From positions 1-8,027 of the forward strand of contig JAJRSP010000042.1 of the NCBI GenBank assembly GCA_024278775.1: 8,027 nt of DNA, read 5' to 3'. This stretch comes from Planctomycetota bacterium. Lineage in GTDB: Bacteria; Planctomycetota; Phycisphaerae; UBA1845. The position numbers and the translations under genes were made by a program. The notes under the pieces are model-generated. The model did not search any database. It was not told the DNA's origin and worked only from the letters and a program-made list of their open reading frames with translations. Below, piece after piece: positions 1 through 6,669 of this stretch (the stretch's first letter is position 1; each line of letters begins with the position of its first letter).

Positions 1-1197
1 GGGGGATCTGTCACCCTCCACGGCGGTACGGATATCCGCAGATTCTTTGATCGTGAAATCCCGGTCACGATTCACCCCCGTCAGGTGGTGGTCGGTCTTG
101 TTGGCACCGGTCACGGCGTCGTACATGACGGTGACAGCCTGATCCGCGATGATACGGGCGTCGAGACCCACCGGCCCCGCAAAACCCACCTCGGCCCCGG
201 TAATCTTGCGAACGAGATCCGGCTCGGCGGCTGTCACCGACGACACACCGGCCGCCCGCGCCAGCTTGGCCTCGTTCACCTCGTGATCGCCACGCACCAA
301 CGCCACGAGCGGTTCGCCGTCCGCCTCAAAGATGATCGTCTTGATCATCTGCGCGGGCGAGCATTTCAGAAACGTGGAGACCTCGTCGATGGTCGTAAGT
401 TTGGGCGTGGGCACCTCCACCATCGGGGCATCCATGCCGTTGGCCGGATCGGGCAAAGGCGCGACCTCCGCCCGCTCCAGGTTGGCCGCGTACGTACCGT
501 CTTCCGCCTGCGCGAGCATGTCCTCACCGGCGTCGGTAACGGCCATGAACTCGTGCGACGCATCCCCGCCGATCGCGCCGGAATCCGCCTCGACCGCGAC
601 ATAGGGCAGGCCGCATCGGCCAAAGATGGCACAATACGCCGCGTACATACGATCGTAGGTGTCGTCCAGCCCGCCCGGTCCATCCTTCGTCAGATGGAAC
701 GAGTAGGCGTCCTTCATGAGAAACTCGCGCGTGCGCAGGACGCCGCTCTTGGGGCGTGCTTCGCCGCGAAACTTCGTCTGAATCTGATAGAGCGTGATCG
801 GAAGCTGCTTGTAGCTGTTGATGTACGCACGAACGATCTCGGTGACCGGCTCCTCGTGGGTCGGGCCGAGCACCGTCCGCGATCGCCAATCATCCGGGCT
901 GACGCTGCCCAAGCGGATCAGCACATCTCCCATCGCCGCGACGCGGCCGGTTTCCTCCCACCATTCAATCGGGTGCATGGCCGGCATGTGAAGCTCGATA
1001 CCACCCGCGCGATTCATTTCTTCGCGGACGATCGCCTCGACCTTGCGCAGCGCGCGATACCCAAGCGGCAGGTACGTATACGCCCCGGCCACCACCTGAC
1101 GAATCAGCCCGGCCCGGAGCATCAGCTGATGTGAAGGCACCACCGCGTCGGACGGCGTTTCCTTGGTTGTCGGAATTAAGAACTCTGTCCATTTCAT
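1..1197 (-). CDS. proS: Prolyl-tRNA synthetase, bacterial type (3' part outside window)
   Basis: Class II aminoacyl-tRNA synthetase that charges tRNA-Pro in the cytoplasm. The minus-strand frame is open from an ATG at 1195-1197 to base 1, giving 399 residues. The N-terminus starts MKWTEFLIPTTKETP. Motif 1 lies around residues 40-65. A conserved block runs from GPTHEEPVTE (111-120) through SYKQLP to the motif 2 region with FRGEARPKSGVLRTREF and MKDAYSF (143-167). Residues about 225-385 match the YbaK-like editing insertion that in bacterial-type ProRS hydrolyses mischarged Ala-tRNA-Pro; GANKTDHHLTGVN is its recognisable end. The family is usually about 570 residues, so motif 3 and the anticodon-binding domain lie beyond the window. 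No clear Shine-Dalgarno precedes the ATG. A TATCAA-like -10 ends only 8 bases upstream, so the leader may be very short. It diverges from the [2Fe-2S] gene. The family call is near certain from the motifs. Confidence 0.97.
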   Translation of the reverse strand, partial: MKWTEFLIPTTKETPSDAVVPSHQLMLRAGLIRQVVAGAYTYLPLGYRALRKVEAIVREEMNRAGGIELHMPAMHPIEWWEETGRVAAMGDVLIRLGSVSPDDWRSRTVLGPTHEEPVTEIVRAYINSYKQLPITLYQIQTKFRGEARPKSGVLRTREFLMKDAYSFHLTKDGPGGLDDTYDRMYAAYCAIFGRCGLPYVAVEADSGAIGGDASHEFMAVTDAGEDMLAQAEDGTYAANLERAEVAPLPDPANGMDAPMVEVPTPKLTTIDEVSTFLKCSPAQMIKTIIFEADGEPLVALVRGDHEVNEAKLARAAGVSSVTAAEPDLVRKITGAEVGFAGPVGLDARIIADQAVTVMYDAVTGANKTDHHLTGVNRDRDFTIKESADIRTAVEGDRSP

Positions 1198-1424
1198 GGG
1201 CCGGATTGATACCGGTTTAGTGGCAAAAACGCAAGACACGCCGTAAGGCATGTCGTTCTTCGGTGGTGGCGGCGACTTCTTCGGCCCACGCTCAAACCAT
1301 CTCGAAATACAGGCGATTCTTGAAGCGTGGCCATGCCGCCCCAAACACCTGCCACGCCCGTCATGTATCCGGTGGCACCAGCCCACGACGACAATCGATA
1401 GTTTTTTCGTTATGCTTGTGCCTG

Positions 1425-1703
1425 ATGAACCTCGACGATGACATCTGCTACTGCTACCACGTGCCGATGCGAAAGCTGGTCAACTTCGCCAAGCGGGTAC
1501 AGCCAAAGCGTCCCAGCCAGATGACGGAATGCCTCGGCGCGGGTACCGGCTGCGGCTGGTGTATCCCGTTTCTCGTCAAGATCGCCACAGACCCCGACGC
1601 CTTCGCGGCTGGCGAACTATCGGCCGAGGAATACGCCGCACAACGCACGGTCTACCGATCATCCGGCGCAGAGAAGAACAGGTTCAAGGGCAACCTGGAT
1701 TAG
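1425..1703 (+). CDS. BFD-like [2Fe-2S]-binding small protein
   Basis: A 92-residue protein with four cysteines spaced as in the bacterioferritin-associated ferredoxin (BFD-like) [2Fe-2S] domain: C8-x-C10 near the N-terminus and C43-x2-C46 in GAGTGCGWCIPFL, 32 residues apart. An extra cysteine sits at 36. No transmembrane segment is seen. The acidic start MNLDDDI and C-terminal residues 55-92 (FAAGELSAEEYAAQR) are not part of the Bfd core. Classical Bfd (about 64 residues) releases iron from bacterioferritin. No bacterioferritin is visible here, so a Bfd role is not supported and it may instead be an electron carrier or redox sensor. I chose the ATG at 1425 because it places the first CxC where the domain begins. 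The frame stays open upstream to 1263, but that stretch is not domain-like. A weak ACGACA-17-TATGCT promoter would make the message nearly leaderless. The next gene begins 35 bases downstream and is probably cotranscribed. Confidence 0.82.
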   Translation: MNLDDDICYCYHVPMRKLVNFAKRVQPKRPSQMTECLGAGTGCGWCIPFLVKIATDPDAFAAGELSAEEYAAQRTVYRSSGAEKNRFKGNLD

Positions 1704-1725
1704 GCGTAAGCAGGAATGTAAGAGT

Positions 1726-1730
1726 GGAGG
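1726..1730 (+). promoter_or_regulatory. Shine-Dalgarno for the 1739 gene
   Basis: GGAGG is followed by an 8-base spacer and ATG at 1739. It decides the start: the same frame is open from 1529, but that stretch overlaps the [2Fe-2S] gene in another frame and lacks a ribosome binding site. Confidence 0.75.
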
Positions 1731-1738
1731 GAAATGAC

Positions 1739-2227
1739 ATGGGATTCGCTTCATATTACGAGGATATTCTCGATCACAATCACAACGACCTTGTAGAATC
1801 TGCAGAAGAAGACCTAACCGACCTGGAACGACAGGCAAATGAACGCGGAGCCCTGGCAGACGGAGTCCGCAATCAAATAGAGAGACTACGGACATACATT
1901 CAATTATGTAAGCAAGTAGAATACGAAATTCGCAGAGTTTTAGAGGTAGCAACGGATCCGACGCTGGATCTTGCCCACGAAGTAATCCAATTAAGAAAGA
2001 AGAATGAGCAACTGGAAGGCCTCACTGAGTCACACAAAAAAGAGCGAACCGAAAACAAGCGTGAGCAACTGATTCGCGACTATAAACTCAGGGAGGAGCG
2101 TGAAAAACGACAACAAGCGGAAGATGCAATGGGTCTGTCAGATGAAGATATCGAAAGGATGACTATGCCGGAGGAACGAAGGCCAGGGGGGCGACCAAGT
2201 CGTGGAGGGCTCGATCCAAAAAGGTAA
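1739..2227 (+). CDS. Hypothetical coiled-coil protein, low GC
   Basis: A 162-residue protein I do not recognise. It starts MGFASYYEDI and is then almost entirely charged and helical. Heptad-like stretches run over roughly residues 18-70 (ending EYEIRRVLEV) and 80-130 (QLRKKNEQLEGL, then a Lys/Glu/Arg-rich segment). Residues 133-162 look disordered (Pro, Gly and Arg-rich: PEERRPGGRPSRGG). It has one cysteine (57), no signal peptide and no membrane segment, so it is probably cytoplasmic. The start is well supported by GGAGG 8 bases upstream. It follows the [2Fe-2S] gene by 35 bases on the same strand and converges on tsaB. Base composition is odd: a hand count over 1801-2040 gives about 46% G+C, well below the neighbouring proS and yidC, and codons such as AGA and TTA appear. 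This suggests recent acquisition. That it is a real gene is fairly secure; its function is unknown. Confidence 0.75.
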   Translation: MGFASYYEDILDHNHNDLVESAEEDLTDLERQANERGALADGVRNQIERLRTYIQLCKQVEYEIRRVLEVATDPTLDLAHEVIQLRKKNEQLEGLTESHKKERTENKREQLIRDYKLREEREKRQQAEDAMGLSDEDIERMTMPEERRPGGRPSRGGLDPKR

Positions 2228-2240
2228 CGATCGTGATTTT

Positions 2241-2265
2241 CGCGGCATGCCACATCATGCCCTAC
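2241..2265 (-). repeat. Palindromic element, third copy, intergenic
   Basis: A 6-bp perfect stem GGCATG (2244-2249) and CATGCC (2256-2261) encloses a 6-base loop. Read on the minus strand it starts GTAGGGCATG and ends CATGCCGCG, the same 25-base layout as the two repeats inside tsaB but inverted relative to them. It lies in the 82-base gap between convergent genes. A run of six T (2269-2274) follows 7 bases after the stem, so it might also act as a weak terminator for the plus-strand genes, although the spacing is not canonical. Confidence 0.55.
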
Positions 2266-2309
2266 CGGTTTTTTCATTGGGACGGGGGTCGAACAAGCCT
2301 GGGGATAAA

Positions 2310-3269
2310 CTACGCGCCGTGTCGGGCGGCCCATTGCTCTTCGGCCTCCGGCGGACGGATATACAACGGGATGAGTTCACGCGGCTGCACGGTCTTGCCG
2401 GTTCTCGCGAGCGCGTAGCCCAGGTGGTACACCACGCCCGCACGGGGTGTGTGCAGCGACGTCATGCCGGGCGGCAGGTGATGTTGAGACGCGATGAGAA
2501 GCGATGAGTCTTCCACGACACGCGCGTACGCCTCGGCACCCTCCCCCATCACGAGACACGTCGTCGGTTGCTCGGCCAGGAAGGTAGCCGGATCCACCTC
2601 CACTACGGCCGATCGCGCAACGTACGATCCATGCGAAAGCACATCGCCAACCACGTCGGACCGGTTACGGGTTGCCGATGAGTCCGCTTTGTAGGGCGGG
2701 CTATTGCCCGCCGACGTCGAGCGATCATCTTCCGAATCACCCGAACGATCCTCCTCCGCGTCAACCATGTAGGGCATGCTATTGCATGCCGACGATGACC
2801 GATCAACGTCCGAATCTCCCGAGACGTCACCCGCTACTGAAACACTCGAAAGATCAAACCCGCCGGCGTAGACCCGCTTCCGTTTGGCATCGAGTATGAC
2901 GGCCACGCGCTCCGGTCGCGGCGTCAGCCAGAGCGCATTCTGCGCAATGACATCAAGCGTGGGGGTGGCGATCACAGACGCTCCGTGCGCAAGGGCGATC
3001 ATCCGGGCGGCCGTAACACCAATCCGCAGACCGGCGAAGCTCCCCGGACCATAGGAGACGTAAACCTCGCCGATTTGTTCCGGCGACACGCCGTGGTCGC
3101 GGCAGAGGGTGTCGATGGTTGCGATAAACTCACTGGCGTGCTTGCGGGGGCCGCTGAAACAACGCTCCTCGATCAGCCGCCCGCCGCACCCGATCGCCAC
3201 CGACCCGAGACGGCCTGAGGTCTCGATGGCCAAGCCGTACCCCGAAAAGCTGTTGCGTGCGTCACTCAC
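2310..3269 (-). CDS. tsaB: tRNA t6A biosynthesis protein TsaB with in-frame repeat insert
   Basis: TsaB (YeaZ) is the ASKHA-fold partner of TsaD in the complex that makes N6-threonylcarbamoyladenosine at position 37 of ANN-decoding tRNAs. Visible hallmarks are LAIETSG (13-19), YGPGSFAGLRIG (73-84; the usual motif is GPGSFTG), DAKRKRVYAGGF (127-138) and the C-terminal PLYIRPPEAEEQW (301-313). The start is GTG at 3267-3269, placing the first strand about 10 residues in as usual. Upstream is a TATGAT box (3280-3285) only 10 bases away, so the leader is probably very short. The protein has 319 residues against about 230 for typical TsaB. The excess is a Ser/Asp-rich, probably disordered insert at residues about 141-220, made largely of two 26-residue repeats (150-175 and 176-201) carrying the pattern DRS-SA-NS-PY. 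It sits after the strand ending in GGF, a surface loop in known TsaB structures, so function is probably preserved. No stop or frameshift is seen. Confidence 0.93.
   Translation of the reverse strand: MSDARNSFSGYGLAIETSGRLGSVAIGCGGRLIEERCFSGPRKHASEFIATIDTLCRDHGVSPEQIGEVYVSYGPGSFAGLRIGVTAARMIALAHGASVIATPTLDVIAQNALWLTPRPERVAVILDAKRKRVYAGGFDLSSVSVAGDVSGDSDVDRSSSACNSMPYMVDAEEDRSGDSEDDRSTSAGNSPPYKADSSATRNRSDVVGDVLSHGSYVARSAVVEVDPATFLAEQPTTCLVMGEGAEAYARVVEDSSLLIASQHHLPPGMTSLHTPRAGVVYHLGYALARTGKTVQPRELIPLYIRPPEAEEQWAARHGA
2691..2744 (-). repeat. Palindromic repeat copy within tsaB (distal copy)
   Basis: A 54-base unit aligning with 2769-2822 at a 78-base (26-codon) offset. It begins with a hairpin: stem GGCGGGC (2695-2701), loop TATT (2702-2705), stem GCCCGCC (2706-2712). 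The rest, ending CCGAATCACCCGA, matches the other copy at about 23 of 29 positions by eye. It is translated in frame as part of tsaB (STSAGNSPPY region). Confidence 0.8.
2769..2822 (-). repeat. Palindromic repeat copy within tsaB (proximal copy)
   Basis: Partner of 2691-2744. The stem is GGCATGC (2773-2779) with GCATGCC (2784-2790) around the identical TATT loop. Outside the stem most bases match the other copy, while both stem arms differ at two positions and remain fully complementary. It is translated as the SSSACNSMPY region of TsaB. Confidence 0.8.
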
Positions 3270-3285
3270 GATCGCTCAAATCATA

Positions 3286-3316
3286 CCGTTTTTTGCCCAA
3301 TATGCATGGGCAACGG
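3286..3316. other. Stem-loop upstream of tsaB
   Basis: TTGCCCA (3293-3299) pairs perfectly with TGGGCAA (3307-3313) around a 7-base loop. CCG and CGG can extend it past a four-T bulge. It lies 17 to 47 bases upstream of the tsaB GTG, immediately behind the TATGAT box, so it could be an operator. On the minus strand the stem is followed by A rather than T, so it is not a terminator for that strand. Confidence 0.3.
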
Positions 3317-3546
3317 GAGAATACGTTGGTAGCTGGATTCAACGCGGACTCGACGCGCCGATGCCGCCGGGTGTATGACAGAATCCATGGTCGTGTACCA
3401 CGGATAGGGCTGGTCGTTCTTTCGACCCAAGGCGAAAAGGCTGACCGCCCATGTGACGTGGCCGGTGGCCCCCCCGACTATGCAGGGCGAGCGCCAGCCC
3501 CACTCGAAGGCCGCCCCAAGTGCCTTACACCCGATGCGCCGGCCCG
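3317..3546. other. Intergenic stretch without recognised gene
   Basis: Part of the 389-base gap between the divergent tsaB and metallophosphoesterase genes. Short open frames exist on both strands but show no family signature, no ribosome binding site and no neighbour logic. The only structure I see is an imperfect hairpin, CCATGGT (3385-3391) with ACCACGG (3397-3403), with one mismatch. I call no gene here. Confidence 0.5.
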
Positions 3547-3575
3547 TTGACGCCGAGGTAGCTCAGGCGTAGAGT
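3547..3575 (+). promoter_or_regulatory. Sigma-70-type promoter for metallophosphoesterase
   Basis: TTGACG (3547-3552) and TAGAGT (3570-3575) are separated by 17 bases, 5/6 and 4/6 matches to consensus. Transcription would start near 3582 and leave a leader of about 77 bases. In that leader CGGCT (3593-3597) can pair with AGCCG (3613-3617). The promoter probably serves the phosphoesterase and perhaps yidC. Confidence 0.5.
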
Positions 3576-3643
3576 CGCATCTCTTTATCGCTCGGCTGGC
3601 GCGGCGCTTTTGAGCCGGAACAGTGTGCTGACGGTTTTCCCGT

Positions 3644-3651
3644 AGAGGTGG
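3644..3651 (+). promoter_or_regulatory. Ribosome binding site for GTG start at 3659
   Basis: AGAGGTGG followed by seven T and then GTG. It supports the GTG at 3659 as start; the encoded MFAVISDIHGN is the standard N-terminus of the family, so no upstream extension is needed. Confidence 0.6.
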
Positions 3652-3658
3652 TTTTTTT

Positions 3659-4483
3659 GTGTTTGCGGTAATCTCAGATATCCACGGCAATCTCGAAGCA
3701 CTGGAAGTGGCGTTGGCCGAGATCGAGCGTCGGGAGATTACCTCGATCTACTGCCTGGGCGATGTGATCGGCTATGGGGCCAGCCCCAGAGAATGCCTTG
3801 ATCTCGTGATCGATCGTTGCGAGTTTTCGCTTTGTGGCAACCACGATCAGGCTGTCTTTTATGAGCCGATGAATTTCAACGTCGGTGCCGAGCGGGCCGC
3901 CTATTGGACGCGGCAAAATCTCGAACAGGAGCCGAATAAGGCCAAGCGTGATCGACGTTGGGCGGCCCTCGGCCGATTGCCCCAGCGAAAAGTCGAAAAA
4001 GGGTTGCTGATGGTTCACGCCTCGCCGCGTCGCCCGGTCAACGAGTATCTCTTTCCCGAGGACGTCTACACGAACCCCGCGAAGATACTTGACAACTTTC
4101 GACGGCTGGAAGAGGGCGAGATGGCCGCCCTGGTGGGCCATACCCATGTGCCCGGCGTATTTCTCGATGATCCCTGTTTTGATCCGCCCGATGAGCTTCC
4201 CGACCTGGGGATTTACACGATCACGTCGGATGAAAAGGCGATCATCAATGTCGGCAGTATCGGCCAACCACGCGACCGTGACCCGCGGCTCTGTTTTATC
4301 GTCGTGTATGAGAAGGGTGAGGCCCCCGCGGACTACGAAGCGCCTCCGGTCGGTGCCGAAGAGTTCTGCGTCACGCTCGAGTTCATTCGGATGGAATACG
4401 ACATCGAAAAATCCGCGCAAAAAATCTACAATACGGCCGACCTCGACGACTTCCTCGGTCAACGACTCTTTGAGGGCCGGTAG
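3659..4483 (+). CDS. Calcineurin-like metallophosphoesterase (YfcE/MPE-like)
   Basis: A 274-residue metal-dependent phosphoesterase with the full set of metal ligands in order: D7-x-H9 in SDIHGN, D35 in LGDVIGYG, N61-H62 in GNHD, H120 in MVHASP, and H161 and H163 in GHTHVPG. INVGSIGQPRDRDPR (196-210) is the usual late motif. No signal peptide or membrane helix is seen, so it is cytoplasmic. Members hydrolyse phosphodiesters or nucleotide polyphosphates; the substrate cannot be told from sequence. Residues 169-185 (DDPCFDPPDELPD) and the C-terminal 45 residues, a helical segment starting at EYDIEKSAQ, lie outside the common core. The gene starts with GTG behind AGAGGTGG and has a plausible promoter at 3547. 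yidC follows 73 bases later on the same strand with no terminator between, so the two may be cotranscribed, though no functional link is known. Confidence 0.93.
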   Translation: MFAVISDIHGNLEALEVALAEIERREITSIYCLGDVIGYGASPRECLDLVIDRCEFSLCGNHDQAVFYEPMNFNVGAERAAYWTRQNLEQEPNKAKRDRRWAALGRLPQRKVEKGLLMVHASPRRPVNEYLFPEDVYTNPAKILDNFRRLEEGEMAALVGHTHVPGVFLDDPCFDPPDELPDLGIYTITSDEKAIINVGSIGQPRDRDPRLCFIVVYEKGEAPADYEAPPVGAEEFCVTLEFIRMEYDIEKSAQKIYNTADLDDFLGQRLFEGR

Positions 4484-4556
4484 TGGCGTCGGCAGCGGTG
4501 CCGGCATGTGGGCATCGCAACACACACAGCCTAAATAGGATGCAATTGCACAGCTT

Positions 4557-6662
4557 ATGGGTAAGGACACGCTCAAGAATCTATTGATCGCGGCCGGTGT
4601 CTTTCTGGTCATACTCTCGGTGATACCGAAACTGCTTCCGCAGCCACGCCCCCCGCAAGTGACGCCGAGGCTCGGGCAGACCTCCGACGTCTCGACACCG
4701 GATCAAACCATCGGCACATCCCTCGCCGCCGGCACGAACACCCCGGCGGCGGCGCAGGACGCCGGTGGATTTGTGGTACGCGAAGCCGACAAGGAAACCA
4801 CGGTGACGCTGGGCTCCGCGGAAGGTGAGGGTGTGGATCGGAAGAACCCCGGTCCGTTCCGGATGAGACTCACGATCTCCAGCGCCGGTGCCTCGATCGA
4901 GTCGGCTACGATGACCGACCATGCGCAGCGGCTCCGCGACGATGCCCGATACGAGTTGTTGCGTCGCGTGGACCACCCGGATGGAACGACCATTCGCTCG
5001 CTCGCCGTCGAGAAGATCAACGTAGACAACATTGACATCGAACTGCGTAATAAAGACTGGCATGTGGGGTCGGTGTCCCACTATTCTCGCAGCACTGCCG
5101 AAGGCACCACGGAGGAGGGGCATGAGGTGTCACTATGGATTGAGGTGCTACAGCACGACGCCCCCGCATTAAAGCTTACCCGCACCTACCGCCTCCCGAA
5201 ACAGCCCATAGATCTTGGTCGCCACGATCTGTACGTCGATCTTGCCGTCGAAAACGTCTCCGACACACCCCACCATGTGATCGTAAGTTATCTTGGCGGC
5301 ATCGGCATACCGCAGGGCAATGTGCGGATGGCCGATCAAGTGCTCGACATCGGCACGATTGACAACCACGTAGTCTCCGTGTCACGAACCAACGCCGGCT
5401 CCGTCGCCTCGAAGAATGGCCACGGTAGCGATCTTTATCTGGCCACGCCCAACGAACCCGCCAAGTTTATCTGGCTGGCAAACGCGAACACCTATTTCAC
5501 CTGTACCATCGCCCCGCAGAGTGTGAAAGGGGAAGACGCACCGGCGTATGTCGCGGCCGCCGGCGCGGTTGATTTCGACGGCAACAAAAATACGCTCGAT
5601 GACGTCACCGGCAGAATCGTCACCACTTCGCGATCCATAGAGCCGGGAGCCACGGCCAGTTATCCGGCCGCGCTGTTCGTCGGCGAAAAAGACGCGAAGT
5701 CCTTTAAGCACATCGACGAGTACGTTCAGCGCAACTATTACCATCAGATTTCCAAGGGATTCGGTAGCTGTACGTTTACCTGGCTGGTGGAGTTGATGGT
5801 CTGGCTCTTGGACGCGCTGTATTTCGTGGTGCGCGACTACGGCATCGCCATTGTCGCCCTCGTGCTTATTGTGCGAACCATGCTTCACCCGATCACCAAA
5901 AAGGGTCAGGTGAACATGGTCCGGATGCAGCAGAAGATGGGCGAGTTCACACCCAAACTGCAAGAGCTCAAGAAGAAATTCGGAAACGACAAGACCCGCC
6001 TCCAGCAGGAAACGATGAAGCTCTACCGGGAAGAGGGGATCAACCCGGCCGGTCAGCTCTTTACCTGTTTGCCGATGGCACTACAGATGCCGATCTGGGT
6101 CGCACTGTTTCTGAGCCTCAGCAACAACATCGGCATGCGGCATGAAGGCTGCATCTTTTTGCCCTGGGTCGCGGACCTCACCGCGCAAGACGCGCTGATC
6201 CGGTTCGCGACGCCGCTGACCATACCTCTCGTCGGCTGGAAGATTCACTCGTTCAATCTGCTGCCCCCGCTCGTCTCGCTGTTCATGTACATCCAGCAGA
6301 AGACCCAGCCCAAGCCTGAACCGAATCCCAACGCCACGCCGGAACAGCGCCAGCAGCAAGAGATGATGCAGAAGATGATGCCGATGATGAGCATCATGAT
6401 GCTTCTCATATTCTACAACATGCCCAGCGGACTTAATCTGTACATCATGTTCAGCTCGCTCTTCGGCTGGCTGGAGCAGAAGCGCATCCGAAAGCACATC
6501 AACGAGCAAAAAGAATCCGGCACGCTGGATAAACCAAAGCATGACGCGGCCAGGCGAAAACCCGGCAAGCTGAGCTTCCTGCACAAGCTCCAAGCCATGG
6601 CCGAGGATGCCCAAAAGCAACAGGTCACCCGCCCGCCGCGTAAAGGAAAATCCAAACATTAG
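4557..6662 (+). CDS. yidC: Membrane protein insertase YidC (Oxa1 family)
   Basis: Inserts and folds inner-membrane proteins, alone or with SecYEG. It has 701 residues against about 550 in E. coli. TM1 is residues 8-25 (NLLIAAGVFLVIL), followed by a Pro/Thr-rich linker and a large periplasmic beta-sandwich domain (about 95-390). The conserved core begins with TM2 at 427-445, whose arginine R440 in ALVLIVRTMLHP corresponds to the essential charge in the hydrophilic groove. The cytoplasmic C1 helical hairpin is 446-497 (KLQELKKKFGNDKTRLQQE, then EEGINPAG). TM3 (500-521) and TM4 (about 550-579) are followed by a polar Pro/Gln-rich stretch (581-601), then a Met-rich TM5 (607-637) containing NMPSGLNLYIM. 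The tail (638-701) is strongly basic. Long basic YidC tails are known in planctomycetes such as Rhodopirellula and have been linked to ribosome binding. The ATG at 4557 lacks a good ribosome binding site. A 10-base palindrome TGCAATTGCA (4541-4550) lies just upstream. Confidence 0.97.
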   Translation: MGKDTLKNLLIAAGVFLVILSVIPKLLPQPRPPQVTPRLGQTSDVSTPDQTIGTSLAAGTNTPAAAQDAGGFVVREADKETTVTLGSAEGEGVDRKNPGPFRMRLTISSAGASIESATMTDHAQRLRDDARYELLRRVDHPDGTTIRSLAVEKINVDNIDIELRNKDWHVGSVSHYSRSTAEGTTEEGHEVSLWIEVLQHDAPALKLTRTYRLPKQPIDLGRHDLYVDLAVENVSDTPHHVIVSYLGGIGIPQGNVRMADQVLDIGTIDNHVVSVSRTNAGSVASKNGHGSDLYLATPNEPAKFIWLANANTYFTCTIAPQSVKGEDAPAYVAAAGAVDFDGNKNTLDDVTGRIVTTSRSIEPGATASYPAALFVGEKDAKSFKHIDEYVQRNYYHQISKGFGSCTFTWLVELMVWLLDALYFVVRDYGIAIVALVLIVRTMLHPITKKGQVNMVRMQQKMGEFTPKLQELKKKFGNDKTRLQQETMKLYREEGINPAGQLFTCLPMALQMPIWVALFLSLSNNIGMRHEGCIFLPWVADLTAQDALIRFATPLTIPLVGWKIHSFNLLPPLVSLFMYIQQKTQPKPEPNPNATPEQRQQQEMMQKMMPMMSIMMLLIFYNMPSGLNLYIMFSSLFGWLEQKRIRKHINEQKESGTLDKPKHDAARRKPGKLSFLHKLQAMAEDAQKQQVTRPPRKGKSKH

Positions 6663-6669
6663 AGCATTC

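Noticed and set aside
85..1134. Long plus-strand open frame (349 codons) opposite proS
   Set aside because: It is antisense to a clearly conserved ProS reading. Its Arg/His-rich product has no family features and is explained by GC-rich codon bias.
1198..1424. Possible small gene or mobile remnant between proS and the [2Fe-2S] gene
   Set aside because: Short frames on both strands lack motifs and ribosome binding sites, and no inverted repeat or target duplication is seen. It is read as a divergent promoter region.
1529..1738. In-frame upstream extension of the coiled-coil gene
   Set aside because: It overlaps the [2Fe-2S] gene out of frame, has no ribosome binding site, and its composition is that of the neighbouring gene.
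2679..2843. Short CRISPR-like array from the spaced repeats
   Set aside because: There are only two units, they are degenerate, in-frame coding, and their spacing and flanks are inconsistent with a CRISPR array; no cas gene is present.
4541..4550. Perfect palindrome TGCAATTGCA just upstream of yidC
   Set aside because: Ten-base perfect palindromes are expected several times by chance in 8 kb, and there is no second copy or promoter logic to support an operator.
3674..4612. Long minus-strand open frame (312 codons) opposite the metallophosphoesterase
   Set aside because: The plus strand encodes an intact family with all metal ligands; the antisense frame has no ribosome binding site or motif.
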